Source: JACCYU01 sp050740315 (lineage in GTDB: Bacteria; Pseudomonadota; Gammaproteobacteria; JACCYU01). Taken from it: 64,000 nucleotides of DNA. Position numbers and translations under genes: made by a program. Below, piece by piece: positions 53,001 through 61,543 of this stretch. The stretch covers positions 62,001-126,000 of the forward strand of contig JBOIDC010000001.1 of assembly GCA_050740315.1 (NCBI GenBank), written 5' to 3'. The notes beneath the pieces are model-generated. The model had not been told where the DNA came from, did not search any database, and saw only the letters and a list, made by a program, of their open reading frames with translations. The first letter of the stretch is position 1; each line of letters begins with the position of its first letter.

Positions 53001-54355
53001 GCGACGTCGAAGCCGCACTCGCCGCACTCGAAGCCGAGGGTTTCGCCATGCGCGGACACTTCACGCCCGGCGCGCCGGGCACCCAATGGTGCGAGCGGGG
53101 CCTTTTGGCGCGCATTCACCGCTACACGCTCAAGCGCCTGCGCCAGGAGATTAAGCCCGTTGCGCCGGCCTGCCTGATGCGCTTTCTGTTCGAATGGCAA
53201 GGCATCAAGCCGGCACGTGGCGCGGCGCCCGCGCAACTCCCCGAGGGCGAAGCGGCGCTGGCGAACGTGCTGGCGCAGCTCGAAGGCTTCGAACTTGCGG
53301 CCGGCGCGTGGGAGGCGGACGTTTTGCCCGCGCGCTTGCGATCTTACGAACCTGCGTGGCTTGACAATCTCTGCGCCGCCGGCCGCATCCGCTGGGCGCG
53401 CCTCAGCCCGCCGCCGAGTCATGGCAAACCCAGCCGTGCATCCGGCGCCGGGCCGGTGCGTGCGACACCGGTCGCGCTGGTGAGCCGTCAGGGGCTCGGT
53501 CACTGGCGCGTGTATCGAGAAGATTTCACGGCGTTCAAACTTTCCGGCAGCGCGCGCGCAGTGCTCGATCGGCTGACGTCATCCGGTGCGCTGTTCTTCG
53601 ACGAACTTAAGGATGCGACCGGTCTGCTGCGCACCCAACTTGAACAGGCGCTCGCGGAGCTGGCGGCGGCGGGGCTGGTCAGCTCCGATTCATTTGCGGG
53701 CTTGAGATCGCTGCTGTTGCCGGCTCATCGCCGCAAGCCTATCGACACGAGACGTCGGCGCCGAGGCGCGCTATACGGCGTTGAAGACGCGGGACGCTGG
53801 TCACGGCTCAGCGCGCCGCCATCATCGAACGGTAAGGCCGATTACAGTGCCAACGCAGCGACCGTAGAATACATCGCGGCCTGTCTGCTGCGCCGTTACG
53901 GTATCGTGTTCCGCGCGCTGTTGCTGCGCGAAAGCGGCATCCCGCCGTGGCGCGAGCTGTTGTACGTCTACCGGCGCATGGAGGCGCGCGGCGAGGTGCG
54001 CGGCGGGCGTTTTGCGGAAGGCTTTTCAGGCGAGCAGTTCGCGCTGCCGGATGCAGTTGGCCTGCTCCGCGAAGTCAATCGCCGGCCCCCGGAAGGGGAA
54101 TTGATCGCCGTCAGCGCCGCCGATCCGCTTAATATGGTGGGCTCGATCGTGCCCGGCGCGCGCGTACCTTCGCTCACTGCAAACCGCGTTCTGTATCGCG
54201 ATGGGGCACCGATCGCAACCGTAGTCGCCCGGCAGACGCAGTGGCTCGAATCCATGAGTGACGAAGCCGAGTGGCAGGCGCGCTCGGCGCTGCTAAGACG
54301 GCGGATGCCCGGCTACGTCGGCACCGACGGGGCGATTAGGCTTGAGAACCGATAG
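50006..54355 (+). CDS. lhr: Large ATP-dependent helicase Lhr
   Basis: About 1449 residues. An N-terminal helicase core (about 1-440) has SPTGSGKT, TTPESLYILLTS, DEIHAL, SATQKP and QRVGRSGH. A winged-helix and Lhr-specific region follows, then a long C-terminal extension as in bacterial long Lhr. These helicases unwind DNA and RNA-DNA hybrids with 3'-5' polarity and are linked to DNA repair. The ORF begins at 49922, but the family start is MSLNLLHP at 50006. It is divergent from the Lpp-like gene and convergent with typA. Confidence 0.95.
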   Translation: MSLNLLHPVVKAWFENSFPAPTGAQLEAWPAIKAGRHTLIASPTGSGKTLAAFLAAIDDLTRQALARPLEDRTQVLYVSPLKALSSDIRKNLEAPLFGIRDELMMSGLADVDIRAEVRTGDTSQAERERMRRRPPHILVTTPESLYILLTSESGRRMLATVRTVILDEIHALAGNKRGAHLALSMERLQSLCARPLIRIGLSATQKPVESLASFITGGGNDCTIVNIGHTRSRDLAIEVPGSPLEAVMAGEVWAEIYDRLAALIDQHRTTLIFVNTRRLAERVARHLSERVGGEAVTAHHGSLAREHRLDAEQRLKAGKLRALVATASLELGIDIGDVDLVCQIGSPRAIGTLLQRVGRSGHAVLGTPRGRLFPLSRDDLVECAALLMVVARGQLDALEVSKRPLDVLAQQIVAEVSCREWPEDDLFNQVRRAWPYHDLARKQFDAVVAMLADGFSTRRGRRAAWIHRDAVNKRLRARRGARLSAIMNGGAIPDQFDYTVVLQPDGHPIGTLNEDFAFESLPGDIFQLGNTAYRILKTEMGKVYVEDAKGQPPNIPFWFGEAPGRSRELSLAVSQLRAELDIRLEHGIEHAVDWLVTEHRLAESVASQLVHYLASARAALSVIPTQDNIVFERFFDEAGDQHLVIHAPFGSAVNRAWGLSLRKRFCRKFNFELQAAALEDSIVLSLGPTHSFPLEEVAHYLNARSAREVLIQALLDVPLFATRWRWVASTALAVRRNRATGRVPPQLQRMDAEDLIAVVFPDQLACAENLSGKREVPEHPLVGQTINDCLHEAMDIEGLETALARVEKGEIKVLTRDLAAPSPLAQEILSARPYAFLDDAPAEERRTQMVQARSFINPEDTARLGALDPDAIAQVCAQAWPEITSADELHDALMLLGFITAEEAVDVSRRWLDELTAARRATTLKARDVELWVCAERLALLRELFPAAVLEPPIDAVSGSVNSVGDHEGALTVLVRARLQGLGPVQANTLAAPLGVQVSDVEAALAALEAEGFAMRGHFTPGAPGTQWCERGLLARIHRYTLKRLRQEIKPVAPACLMRFLFEWQGIKPARGAAPAQLPEGEAALANVLAQLEGFELAAGAWEADVLPARLRSYEPAWLDNLCAAGRIRWARLSPPPSHGKPSRASGAGPVRATPVALVSRQGLGHWRVYREDFTAFKLSGSARAVLDRLTSSGALFFDELKDATGLLRTQLEQALAELAAAGLVSSDSFAGLRSLLLPAHRRKPIDTRRRRRGALYGVEDAGRWSRLSAPPSSNGKADYSANAATVEYIAACLLRRYGIVFRALLLRESGIPPWRELLYVYRRMEARGEVRGGRFAEGFSGEQFALPDAVGLLREVNRRPPEGELIAVSAADPLNMVGSIVPGARVPSLTANRVLYRDGAPIATVVARQTQWLESMSDEAEWQARSALLRRRMPGYVGTDGAIRLENR

Positions 54356-54499
54356 CCCCCGGTCGCGTCGGGTTGCAGTTATTCCCATCGCCCATTCGGC
54401 GCTGTAGGCCGGGTGCGGGCTGCTTACCGAGGATTGAGAACGCGCTTGGTCTGGCTGGCGAAATAAGGGTTCGATCAGGTGCGTCATCGCGACTTGCGA

Positions 54500-56329
54500 T
54501 TACGCAATTGCGCGGCTGGCGCGTTTGCGCTCATGTTCCTTCAAGTAGCGCTTGCGCACGCGGATGGATTTCGGCGTGATCTCGACCAGCTCATCATCGT
54601 TGATGAATTCCAGCGCCTGCTCCAGGCTCATGCGCACCGGCGGAGTAAGGATGATGTTCTCGTCACTGCCAGCGGCGCGGATGTTGGTGAGCTGTTTGCC
54701 TTTCAGTGGATTGACCGTCAGATCGTTATCGCGCGAGTGGATGCCGATCACCATGCCTTCATAAATCTGTTCGCCCGGCCCGATCATCAGCCGGCCGCGT
54801 TCCTGCAGATTGAATAACGAATAGGCCAGCGTCTTGCCGGCGGCGTTCGCGATCAGCACGCCGTTGCGCCGCTGACCAATGGCCATGTTGCTGGCGGGGC
54901 CGTAGTGATCGAATACATGCGTGACGATGCCGGTGCCGGAGGTCACGCTCATGAACTCCGTGTGAAAACCGATCAAGCCGCGCGCCGGCACCAGGTATTC
55001 CAGCCGCGTGCGCCCCTGGCCATCCGGTTCGATATGCCGCAACTGCCCGCGGCGCCGGTTGAGATTGTCGATCACCGCGCCCTGATGAACATTTTCGACG
55101 TCGGCTATGAGTAGTTCGTAAGGCTCGTGCAGGCGACCATCTACCTCGCGGGTAATAACCCTGGGCCGCGAGACCGCCATTTCATAACCTTCGCGGCGCA
55201 TGTTTTCCAGCAGCACGGACAGATGTAGCAAACCGCGGCCAGAGACCTCGAAGCGGTCCGGGTCGTCCGAATACATGACCTTGAGCGCCACATTCGATTT
55301 CAGTTCGCGTTCCAGCCGTTCGCGCAGGTGGCGGCTCGTCAGAAACTGACCTTCCTTGCCAGCGAATGGTGACTTATTGACCTCGAACGTCATGTTCATG
55401 GTCGGTTCGTCCACCGTCAACGGCGGCAGCGCCTCGGGCGCGTGCGGGTCGCAGATGGTGTCCGAGATATCGAGCCCGTCCATGCCGGTGAGCGCCACGA
55501 TATCGCCGGCCTCGGCTTGGTCGACCTCGATGCGATCGAGTCCCAGAAAGCCGAGAATGGTCAGCACACGGCCGGCGCGCCGCGCGCCCTCGCGATCGAT
55601 AATGGTCACGTTGCTACCCGAGCGCAGACGCCCGCGCTGGATGCGGCCGATGCCGATCTGACCGACGTAACTGTTGTAGTCCAGGGTCGTGACCTGCATG
55701 CGAAATGGGCCTTCAAGGTCCACGGGCGGCAGTGGCACCCGCTCCACGATGGTCTGGAACAGCGGGGTCATATCGCCTGTACGCACGGTGTCTCGTGAGC
55801 TTGCATAACCGTGCAGTGCTGACGTGTACACAACCGGAAAATCCAGTTGCTCGTCGGTCGCGTGCAAGCTGTCAAACAGATCGAAGGTCTGCGTCAGCAC
55901 CCAGTCCGGCCGTGCGCCCGGGCGGTCAATCTTGTTGATGACGACGATAGGTTTCAGCCCCAGCGCGAACGCCTTGGCGGTGACGAAGCGCGTCTGCGGC
56001 ATGGGGCCGTCCACCGCGTCCACCAGCAGCAGTACCGAATCCACCATGGACAGCACGCGTTCCACTTCGCCGCCAAAATCCGCGTGGCCAGGCGTGTCGA
56101 CGATGTTGATGCGGTACGTTTGCTTCCCGCTGTGCCATTTAATAGCGGTATTCTTGGACAGAATCGTGATACCGCGTTCGCGCTCCAGAACGTTGCTGTC
56201 CATGACCCGCTCGGACAGATCATCGCGCGCATCCAGCGTACCGGACTGGCGCAACAGACAATCGACCAAGGTGGTCTTGCCGTGGTCGACATGAGCGATG
56301 ATCGCAATATTGCGCAGATTCTCTAACAT
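54500..56329 (-). CDS. typA: Ribosome-associated GTPase TypA/BipA
   Basis: About 609 residues. A translational GTPase that binds the ribosome under stress and assists 50S assembly. AHVDHGKTTLVD near the N-terminus, RGITILSKNTAI (switch I), DTPGHADFGGEVER (switch II) and NKIDRPGARPDWV identify it; the C-terminal domain has GRGLLHLSVLLENMRREGYE. Start MLENLRNIAI at 56329. Confidence 0.97.
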   Translation of the reverse strand: MLENLRNIAIIAHVDHGKTTLVDCLLRQSGTLDARDDLSERVMDSNVLERERGITILSKNTAIKWHSGKQTYRINIVDTPGHADFGGEVERVLSMVDSVLLLVDAVDGPMPQTRFVTAKAFALGLKPIVVINKIDRPGARPDWVLTQTFDLFDSLHATDEQLDFPVVYTSALHGYASSRDTVRTGDMTPLFQTIVERVPLPPVDLEGPFRMQVTTLDYNSYVGQIGIGRIQRGRLRSGSNVTIIDREGARRAGRVLTILGFLGLDRIEVDQAEAGDIVALTGMDGLDISDTICDPHAPEALPPLTVDEPTMNMTFEVNKSPFAGKEGQFLTSRHLRERLERELKSNVALKVMYSDDPDRFEVSGRGLLHLSVLLENMRREGYEMAVSRPRVITREVDGRLHEPYELLIADVENVHQGAVIDNLNRRRGQLRHIEPDGQGRTRLEYLVPARGLIGFHTEFMSVTSGTGIVTHVFDHYGPASNMAIGQRRNGVLIANAAGKTLAYSLFNLQERGRLMIGPGEQIYEGMVIGIHSRDNDLTVNPLKGKQLTNIRAAGSDENIILTPPVRMSLEQALEFINDDELVEITPKSIRVRKRYLKEHERKRASRAIA

Positions 56330-56531
56330 GGAAGAGTTTTTGCGGAGCAGAAAGCCGCGCATTATCCGCCAGTAAGTGCATTTTGCCTACCGGCCTGGGG
56401 AATCGACCGGGCCAGTGGTCGAAACGCAAGGTGTGAACGGCACAACAGATCACCGGTGCCCAGTCGCAAAAAACAGACTCGTTGGCACACGCCGCTGATC
56501 CGCGTCGCTGGCGCGCGCATTTCGCGCTCGG

Positions 56532-57650
56532 TTACTGCGCGCCGTGCAGATCGGAAAGCAGCGTATCGTCGGCGAGTGTATAAGCCACTTGAACTTGATA
56601 GGACTGCGCGGGCCGTGGCAGCGGTGTTCTTTGCAGCGAAGGCGAATCGCGATATTCGTTGGTCGCCAGCAACACCGCACGCGCCACCAGCCCTGGTTGA
56701 TCCAGATGAATATGATGACCGCTGTTGCGTATCAGGATATGCAACGAATGCGGGTTACGGGTGGCCAGTTCGGTCTGCAACTGCATCCATAGCGCCTCCA
56801 TAAGATCACCCTTGCGGTCTTGCGGCCACACGCGGTTGCCGCGCGTCAGCACCACCGTCGGAATATCCGGCCAGTGCGGCGCATTGCGCACTTGTGTAGC
56901 GCTCAAACGAAAATACCGCAGCTCACCCATGACCGCCTCCAGGCTCTTGCGGGAGGACATCAATTCGGTGACCGTCTGCGCCAGCCTTACCGGGATGTTG
57001 GCCGGCACGGATGGTTGCGATACCAGCACCGAGGCGCCGTCTTGCGGCGCGGTGCTGACGCCGATAGGCTGCGCCTCGAAGCGCTCGACTTGGTCAGGAT
57101 GCGAGGAGTCCACCAGCACCAAGGCTGCTACGAGCCTGGGAAAGATGCTGGCGAAAAGCTGCATATCATAACCGCCATAGGAATGTCCGACCATTACATA
57201 AGGGGGCTCGACGTCAGCGTGCGCGAGCAACGCGCGCAATTCCAGCGCATTTTGCCGACTGGTTCTGGGAGCCGAACCCGGATCGCTCCAGCCATAACCT
57301 GCGCGATCGTATGCGCAAGCGCGGGTCTGAGGTGCGAGACGCCGTTGTACCATCAGCCATTCGAGCGCCGACCCGCCCAGCCCGGCGTCCATAATCACGG
57401 TCTGCGATCCATGGCCCACGCAATAGATGTGCAGACGATGCGTGCCGATGTCGATCAACCGGCCAGGCGGATGATTTGCTGTGAACGCACCCGAGTCAGC
57501 AGCGCTCGCGGACGACAAGAACGCTATCCCGATCATCGACCACGCGGAGACTAACGACAGCAGGCGTGCGCGCCCCGTGCCCCGGTCATGCAATCCCGAG
57601 CGATCTTCGTGCCATAAAGAATGCCCGAACATGTGTTCGCTCCGTCTCAT
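56532..57650 (-). CDS. Alpha/beta hydrolase, exported
   Basis: 372 residues. A long N-terminus with a hydrophobic signal segment (LLSLVSAWSMIGIAFLSSASA, about 30-50) precedes an alpha/beta-hydrolase domain: oxyanion region MDAGLGGS, YDRAGYGWSDPG, nucleophile GHSYGG (Ser about 156), DSSHPDQ and a late histidine (NSGHHIHLDQP). AAGGAG stands eight bases before the ATG at 57650, which fixes the start. The substrate is unknown; an esterase or lipase-like activity is a fair guess. Confidence 0.9.
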   Translation of the reverse strand: MRRSEHMFGHSLWHEDRSGLHDRGTGRARLLSLVSAWSMIGIAFLSSASAADSGAFTANHPPGRLIDIGTHRLHIYCVGHGSQTVIMDAGLGGSALEWLMVQRRLAPQTRACAYDRAGYGWSDPGSAPRTSRQNALELRALLAHADVEPPYVMVGHSYGGYDMQLFASIFPRLVAALVLVDSSHPDQVERFEAQPIGVSTAPQDGASVLVSQPSVPANIPVRLAQTVTELMSSRKSLEAVMGELRYFRLSATQVRNAPHWPDIPTVVLTRGNRVWPQDRKGDLMEALWMQLQTELATRNPHSLHILIRNSGHHIHLDQPGLVARAVLLATNEYRDSPSLQRTPLPRPAQSYQVQVAYTLADDTLLSDLHGAQ

Positions 57651-58093
57651 TCCTTAAGCTCCTTGGAAAAGGCTCTGCTAAGGGACAGCGATTTTTGTGC
57701 CAGAATTGATGTCTCGTCTTCTATATATAGGTCTAAATGGCTTTTTTTTCGATTCCAATTTGGTTGGCGGTCGTGTGACAGCCATCATGCGCTGCACCGG
57801 TTCGGTGCGAGCAGGCCGCCTTGCCGCGCCGCGGGCTTACGGCTTGAGAAGGGGCAAGTCCGTGGCGTGGATGCTGCAACCCGGACTTGTGCGGGTGATC
57901 ATGATTGGCAGCGGCACTTGCGCGCCCTTGACCTATAACGCATTCTAATTTCTGTTTAAGCGGAGCGCTGGCTGGCGCTTCCTGTCGCCGCGCAGCATCG
58001 CGCGCGACTTCACCGATCAGTCGCATCGCCTCTTCCACGTCGTCGGCTACCTGCCATCGGCGATGACATTTACTGAAGTTAAGCTCAATTTTG
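57651..58093. other. Intergenic region between divergent hydrolase and MFS genes
   Basis: 443 bp. The part next to the hydrolase is AT-rich with a CTATATATAG palindrome at 57721-57730 and a run of eight T at 57743-57750 that could belong to its promoter. A minus-strand ORF (57733-58170) crosses the MFS start and has no family resemblance, so I do not call it. Nothing else is supported. Confidence 0.4.
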
Positions 58094-59386
58094 ATGAACG
58101 AATCTGCCGTCACGGATGATTCCCCGGCGCCGCGCACGCGGGCCGGGATCGGCATGTTCCGCTCGCTCACGGTGCCGAACTTCCGGCGTTATTACTTTGG
58201 TCAGCTGATATCGCTCAACGGCACCTGGATGCACTCAATCGCGCAAGCGTGGCTGGTTTACCGGCTGACGGGTTCGAGCTTCATGCTGGGGTTGGTGACC
58301 TTTTGCAATCTTGCCCCGGTTTTGTTCCTGAGCCTGATCGCTGGTGTCGCGGCCGACCGATTCAATCGCCGCAAGATCTTAATCGCGGTACACGGAGCCG
58401 CCATGCTGCAGGCCCTGCTACTGGCAGCGCTCACCATTTCCAATGTGGTTCAGCCGTGGCATATCGTGGTGCTTGCGACCGCGCTCGGCGCGGTGCGGGC
58501 GTTCGAGGTGCCGGCGCGTCACGCGCTGATCGGGGAGATGATTCCGCGCGAACAACTGTCGAACGCGATCGGTCTGAGCTCCAGTACGTTCAACGCGGCG
58601 CGCTTCTTGGGCCCGGCCATTGCGGGCGCACTGGTCGCATGGTGGGGCGAAGGGCCGGTTTTTCTGGTCAATGCGCTGTCTTTTTCAGCCATCCTGTTCG
58701 CGCTGATCGGCATGCGGCTGGAGCGGCGGCCAAATCACGCCGCTGGCGCACGCATCCGTTCGCATCTGATGGAAGGACTGCGGTTTGCCGCTGGCCATGC
58801 GCGTATCAGGGGCGCGCTGCTGATGCTGGGAATGGTGAGCCTGATGAGCAGCGCGATCACGGCTTTGATGCCGATATTCGCGGCGGAGGCGCATGGGGGC
58901 GGTTCGCGAATGATGGGGGTCATGATGAGCGCAATGGGCGCCGGCGCGCTGCTGGGCGCATTGCGTCTGGCCGCCCGCGCTTCCGGCAAGGGACTGGAGC
59001 GCGTCATCGGCCGGGCGGCGCTTGGCCTTGCGGTTGGCGCCGTGGTGTTTTCGACGCTGCACGTGCTGTGGCTCGCCCTGACGGTGCTGGTACTCATCGG
59101 TTACGGGCACACCAGCGCCGCGGCCTCGGCCAACGCCATGATTCAACTGCACACCGACGATGCCCTGCGCGGGCGCGTGATGTCGATCTTTTCAATGATC
59201 TTTCTCGGGCTGATGCCGATCGGAAGCCTGCTGGGCGGCTGGGCGGCCGAACATATGGGGGCGACCGCCACGATCACGTGGTTCGGTCTGCTTTGCGGGT
59301 TGGTTTCGGCATTGTATTTATGGTCGGTGTATGGGCGCGCCCGAGCAGGTTGCCGAGCGCCTGACCTCTCGTCAAAGCCGCGTTAA
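58094..59386 (+). CDS. MFS exporter (EntS/DHA3-like)
   Basis: 430 residues with about eleven or twelve hydrophobic segments. The N-terminus FRSLTVPNFRRYYFGQLISLNGTWMHSIAQAWLVY and FNRRKILI after helix 2 are typical of the DHA3 (EntS/MacA-like) exporters of siderophores or drugs; AFEVPARHALIGEMIP is also conserved. ATG at 58094 rather than the TTG at 58091. The substrate is unknown. Confidence 0.92.
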   Translation: MNESAVTDDSPAPRTRAGIGMFRSLTVPNFRRYYFGQLISLNGTWMHSIAQAWLVYRLTGSSFMLGLVTFCNLAPVLFLSLIAGVAADRFNRRKILIAVHGAAMLQALLLAALTISNVVQPWHIVVLATALGAVRAFEVPARHALIGEMIPREQLSNAIGLSSSTFNAARFLGPAIAGALVAWWGEGPVFLVNALSFSAILFALIGMRLERRPNHAAGARIRSHLMEGLRFAAGHARIRGALLMLGMVSLMSSAITALMPIFAAEAHGGGSRMMGVMMSAMGAGALLGALRLAARASGKGLERVIGRAALGLAVGAVVFSTLHVLWLALTVLVLIGYGHTSAAASANAMIQLHTDDALRGRVMSIFSMIFLGLMPIGSLLGGWAAEHMGATATITWFGLLCGLVSALYLWSVYGRARAGCRAPDLSSKPR

Positions 59387-59389
59387 CCG

Positions 59390-60580
59390 CTAAGGCAGTG
59401 CCTGCAGGCCCCTAACAAGTCTCCCGATGCCCTCTGCTACGGTTTCCTTCTGCAGCGCCCCATAGGCGATACGCAAGTAACACCCGGCTTCTATGCCGAA
59501 TGCAGAGCCCGGGATAACGGCCACGCCATATTCGCGGATCAGACGTTCCACCAGTGTCATATCCGCCATGTCGGTGTGCACGCGCAACAGTACGTAGAAC
59601 GCGCCTTCGGCGCGTGGCGGATCGATTCGTCCTTTAAGTTCATCCAGTTGTCGGATCACCGCTTGACGCACGTCGCCGATGGTGCGGATATTTTCGCGGG
59701 TGTACGCCGGATCTGATTCCAGCGCGCCCAGTGCGGCGTGTTGCGAGACGGTAGGCGGGCAGATCAGGACGGTGTCCTGCACTTTGCCCACCGGCGAAAC
59801 CAGGTGTTCCGGCAACACCATATAACCAACGCGCCAGCCCGCCAGCGCGAAGCCCTTGGAAAACGAGAATAACGAGATGGTATGCGCGTGCGCCCCCGGC
59901 AGCGAGCCGGGAGAAAAATGCCGCGCACCATCCCAGGTAAAGGATTCGTAAGCCTCATCGCTGATGTGGTACAGCCGGCGCTTCCGGCAAAGATCATTGA
60001 CCTCGCGCAGCGCTGCTTGCGAATATACGGCGCCGGTGGGGTTGTTGGGCGAAACGGTAACGATCGCTCGGGTGCGCGTGGTAATGGCCGCCGCGATACA
60101 GTCCGGGCGCAAATGATAGTCGGCATCGGTGGCGACGGGCACTGCGCGACACCCGGCCATGGTTATGGCCATCTCGTGGTTAAAGTAAAAAGGTGCGGGC
60201 AGGATGATTTCATCGTCCGGCTCGGTGATGGCCAGCACGGCGTAAAAGAACCCCATGTTGGAGCCGGCAGTAATCATGATGCGGCTGCGATCGCGAACGT
60301 GAATGGCGTTTTCGGTATCGAGCTTGTTGATCAGCGCCTGCCTGAGTTCGGGAATACCCTGCGCCTGGCCGTAACCGTGGCTGTCGGATTGCGCAAGGCT
60401 ATCTCGGATTCTTGCGATCGCCTGGGGCGGGGGTGCGTAGCGCACAACGCCCTGTCCCAGCGAGATGGTGCCGGGACGTTCGCGGATTAACGCCGCCACG
60501 GCCGGTATGATCGGTGCTTGCACTGCCTGTATCCGCAGGCTGGAGGCGCCAGCGGAATTGATAAAAGAAATATCGTTCAT
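59390..60580 (-). CDS. Pyridoxal-phosphate aminotransferase, class I/II
   Basis: About 396 residues. It has the fold-type I signatures: ISLGQGVV near the N-terminus, TAGSNMGFFYAV, SPNNPTGAVYS, SDEAYESF and the PLP lysine in SLFSFSKGFALAGWRVGY. It resembles aspartate- or aromatic-type aminotransferases; the donor cannot be specified. An ATG at 60589 is also possible. The divergent transpeptidase ORF begins only 6-15 bp away, so one of the two starts may be further in. Confidence 0.92.
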   Translation of the reverse strand: MNDISFINSAGASSLRIQAVQAPIIPAVAALIRERPGTISLGQGVVRYAPPPQAIARIRDSLAQSDSHGYGQAQGIPELRQALINKLDTENAIHVRDRSRIMITAGSNMGFFYAVLAITEPDDEIILPAPFYFNHEMAITMAGCRAVPVATDADYHLRPDCIAAAITTRTRAIVTVSPNNPTGAVYSQAALREVNDLCRKRRLYHISDEAYESFTWDGARHFSPGSLPGAHAHTISLFSFSKGFALAGWRVGYMVLPEHLVSPVGKVQDTVLICPPTVSQHAALGALESDPAYTRENIRTIGDVRQAVIRQLDELKGRIDPPRAEGAFYVLLRVHTDMADMTLVERLIREYGVAVIPGSAFGIEAGCYLRIAYGALQKETVAEGIGRLVRGLQALP

Positions 60581-60594
60581 CTCAAACATAACGT

Positions 60595-61287
60595 ATGGAA
60601 ACGAAGCTGGAAAAACAGGCGCGGTCGCGCGAGCCGGCAAATTGCGCGCACCGCGGCTCAATGGTTTTGCTGTTGGCGCTGGTCACTATTTTAACCAGCG
60701 CCTGCGTTCACAGTCCGCCGTTAACGGAGCCGGTTGAGCTTCCCGTGCCTGAGCCCGAGACTGCTCGACCAGCGACACCGCCAGCGCCAGCGGGAGTCGA
60801 AGTGGAACCCGTCGCTATTCCGGAACATGGCCTGTTCATCGTCGTCTCCAAGTCCAACCGGCTGATGACCGTATACTCCGATGCTGAAGTCGTGCATCGC
60901 TATCGCATTGGGTTAGGCTTTCAACCCTCGGGTCGCAAGCGCTGGGAGGGTGACGGCCGCACCCCAGAGGGTCGTTATTCGGTGGCGGTAAAAAATCCGC
61001 AAAGCCGCTATTTTCTCTCCCTCGGCTTGAACTATCCGGCGCCCAGCGACGCTTCGATAGCTTACGAGCAGGGCCGTATCTCGTTAGAAGAATACCAGGC
61101 GATCGAAGACGCCTACAATGAACGTAAAGTGCCGCCCTGGAACACGCGTCTGGGGGGCGCGATTTTTATTCATGGGCGTGGCGCCGCCGGCGACTGGACG
61201 CGCGGTTGCATCGCGCTGGAAGATGCCGACATGCGGCAGCTGTATAGCCTGGTAGACGTCGGCACGCCGGTGACCATACTGCCGTAA
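60595..61287 (+). CDS. Lipoprotein L,D-transpeptidase (YkuD)
   Basis: Up to 230 residues. A signal segment (MVLLLALVTILTSAC) with lipid-modified Cys about 37 and a Pro-rich linker lead into a YkuD domain: LFIVVSKSNRLMTVY, GDGRTPEGRYSVAVKNP, and active site IHGRGAAGDWTRGCIALED. It is the second L,D-transpeptidase in the window and lacks a LysM segment. The true start could be 60661, directly before the signal core. Its role may be peptidoglycan crosslinking or degradation; it belongs to the YafK-like short group. Confidence 0.9.
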   Translation: METKLEKQARSREPANCAHRGSMVLLLALVTILTSACVHSPPLTEPVELPVPEPETARPATPPAPAGVEVEPVAIPEHGLFIVVSKSNRLMTVYSDAEVVHRYRIGLGFQPSGRKRWEGDGRTPEGRYSVAVKNPQSRYFLSLGLNYPAPSDASIAYEQGRISLEEYQAIEDAYNERKVPPWNTRLGGAIFIHGRGAAGDWTRGCIALEDADMRQLYSLVDVGTPVTILP

Positions 61288-61543
61288 TTTATCGCCAGCC
61301 AGAGTCAAGTCCGGCACCATGAATCTTTTTTCGCGCCTATTGTCTCTGGTACTATGCCAAATACAAGCGCGATTTGCGTACGCGGTCGGCTGAGCGTCAA
61401 CAGAAGAATTCAGGAAAATGCTACGCGGTAATATCGCTTAGCTCAGGCGAGATGTCGGCAATGCTTGAATCCGGCGATTCATCGAGCAGTCAAGCAAGCT
61501 GAATACAGGTGCAGCACGGCTGCCTCACCGACAGGTACTTGGA

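Noticed and set aside
57733..58170. 145-codon minus-strand ORF between the hydrolase and the MFS gene
   Set aside because: Overlaps the MFS start, resembles no family, and its translation looks like read-through of non-coding sequence.
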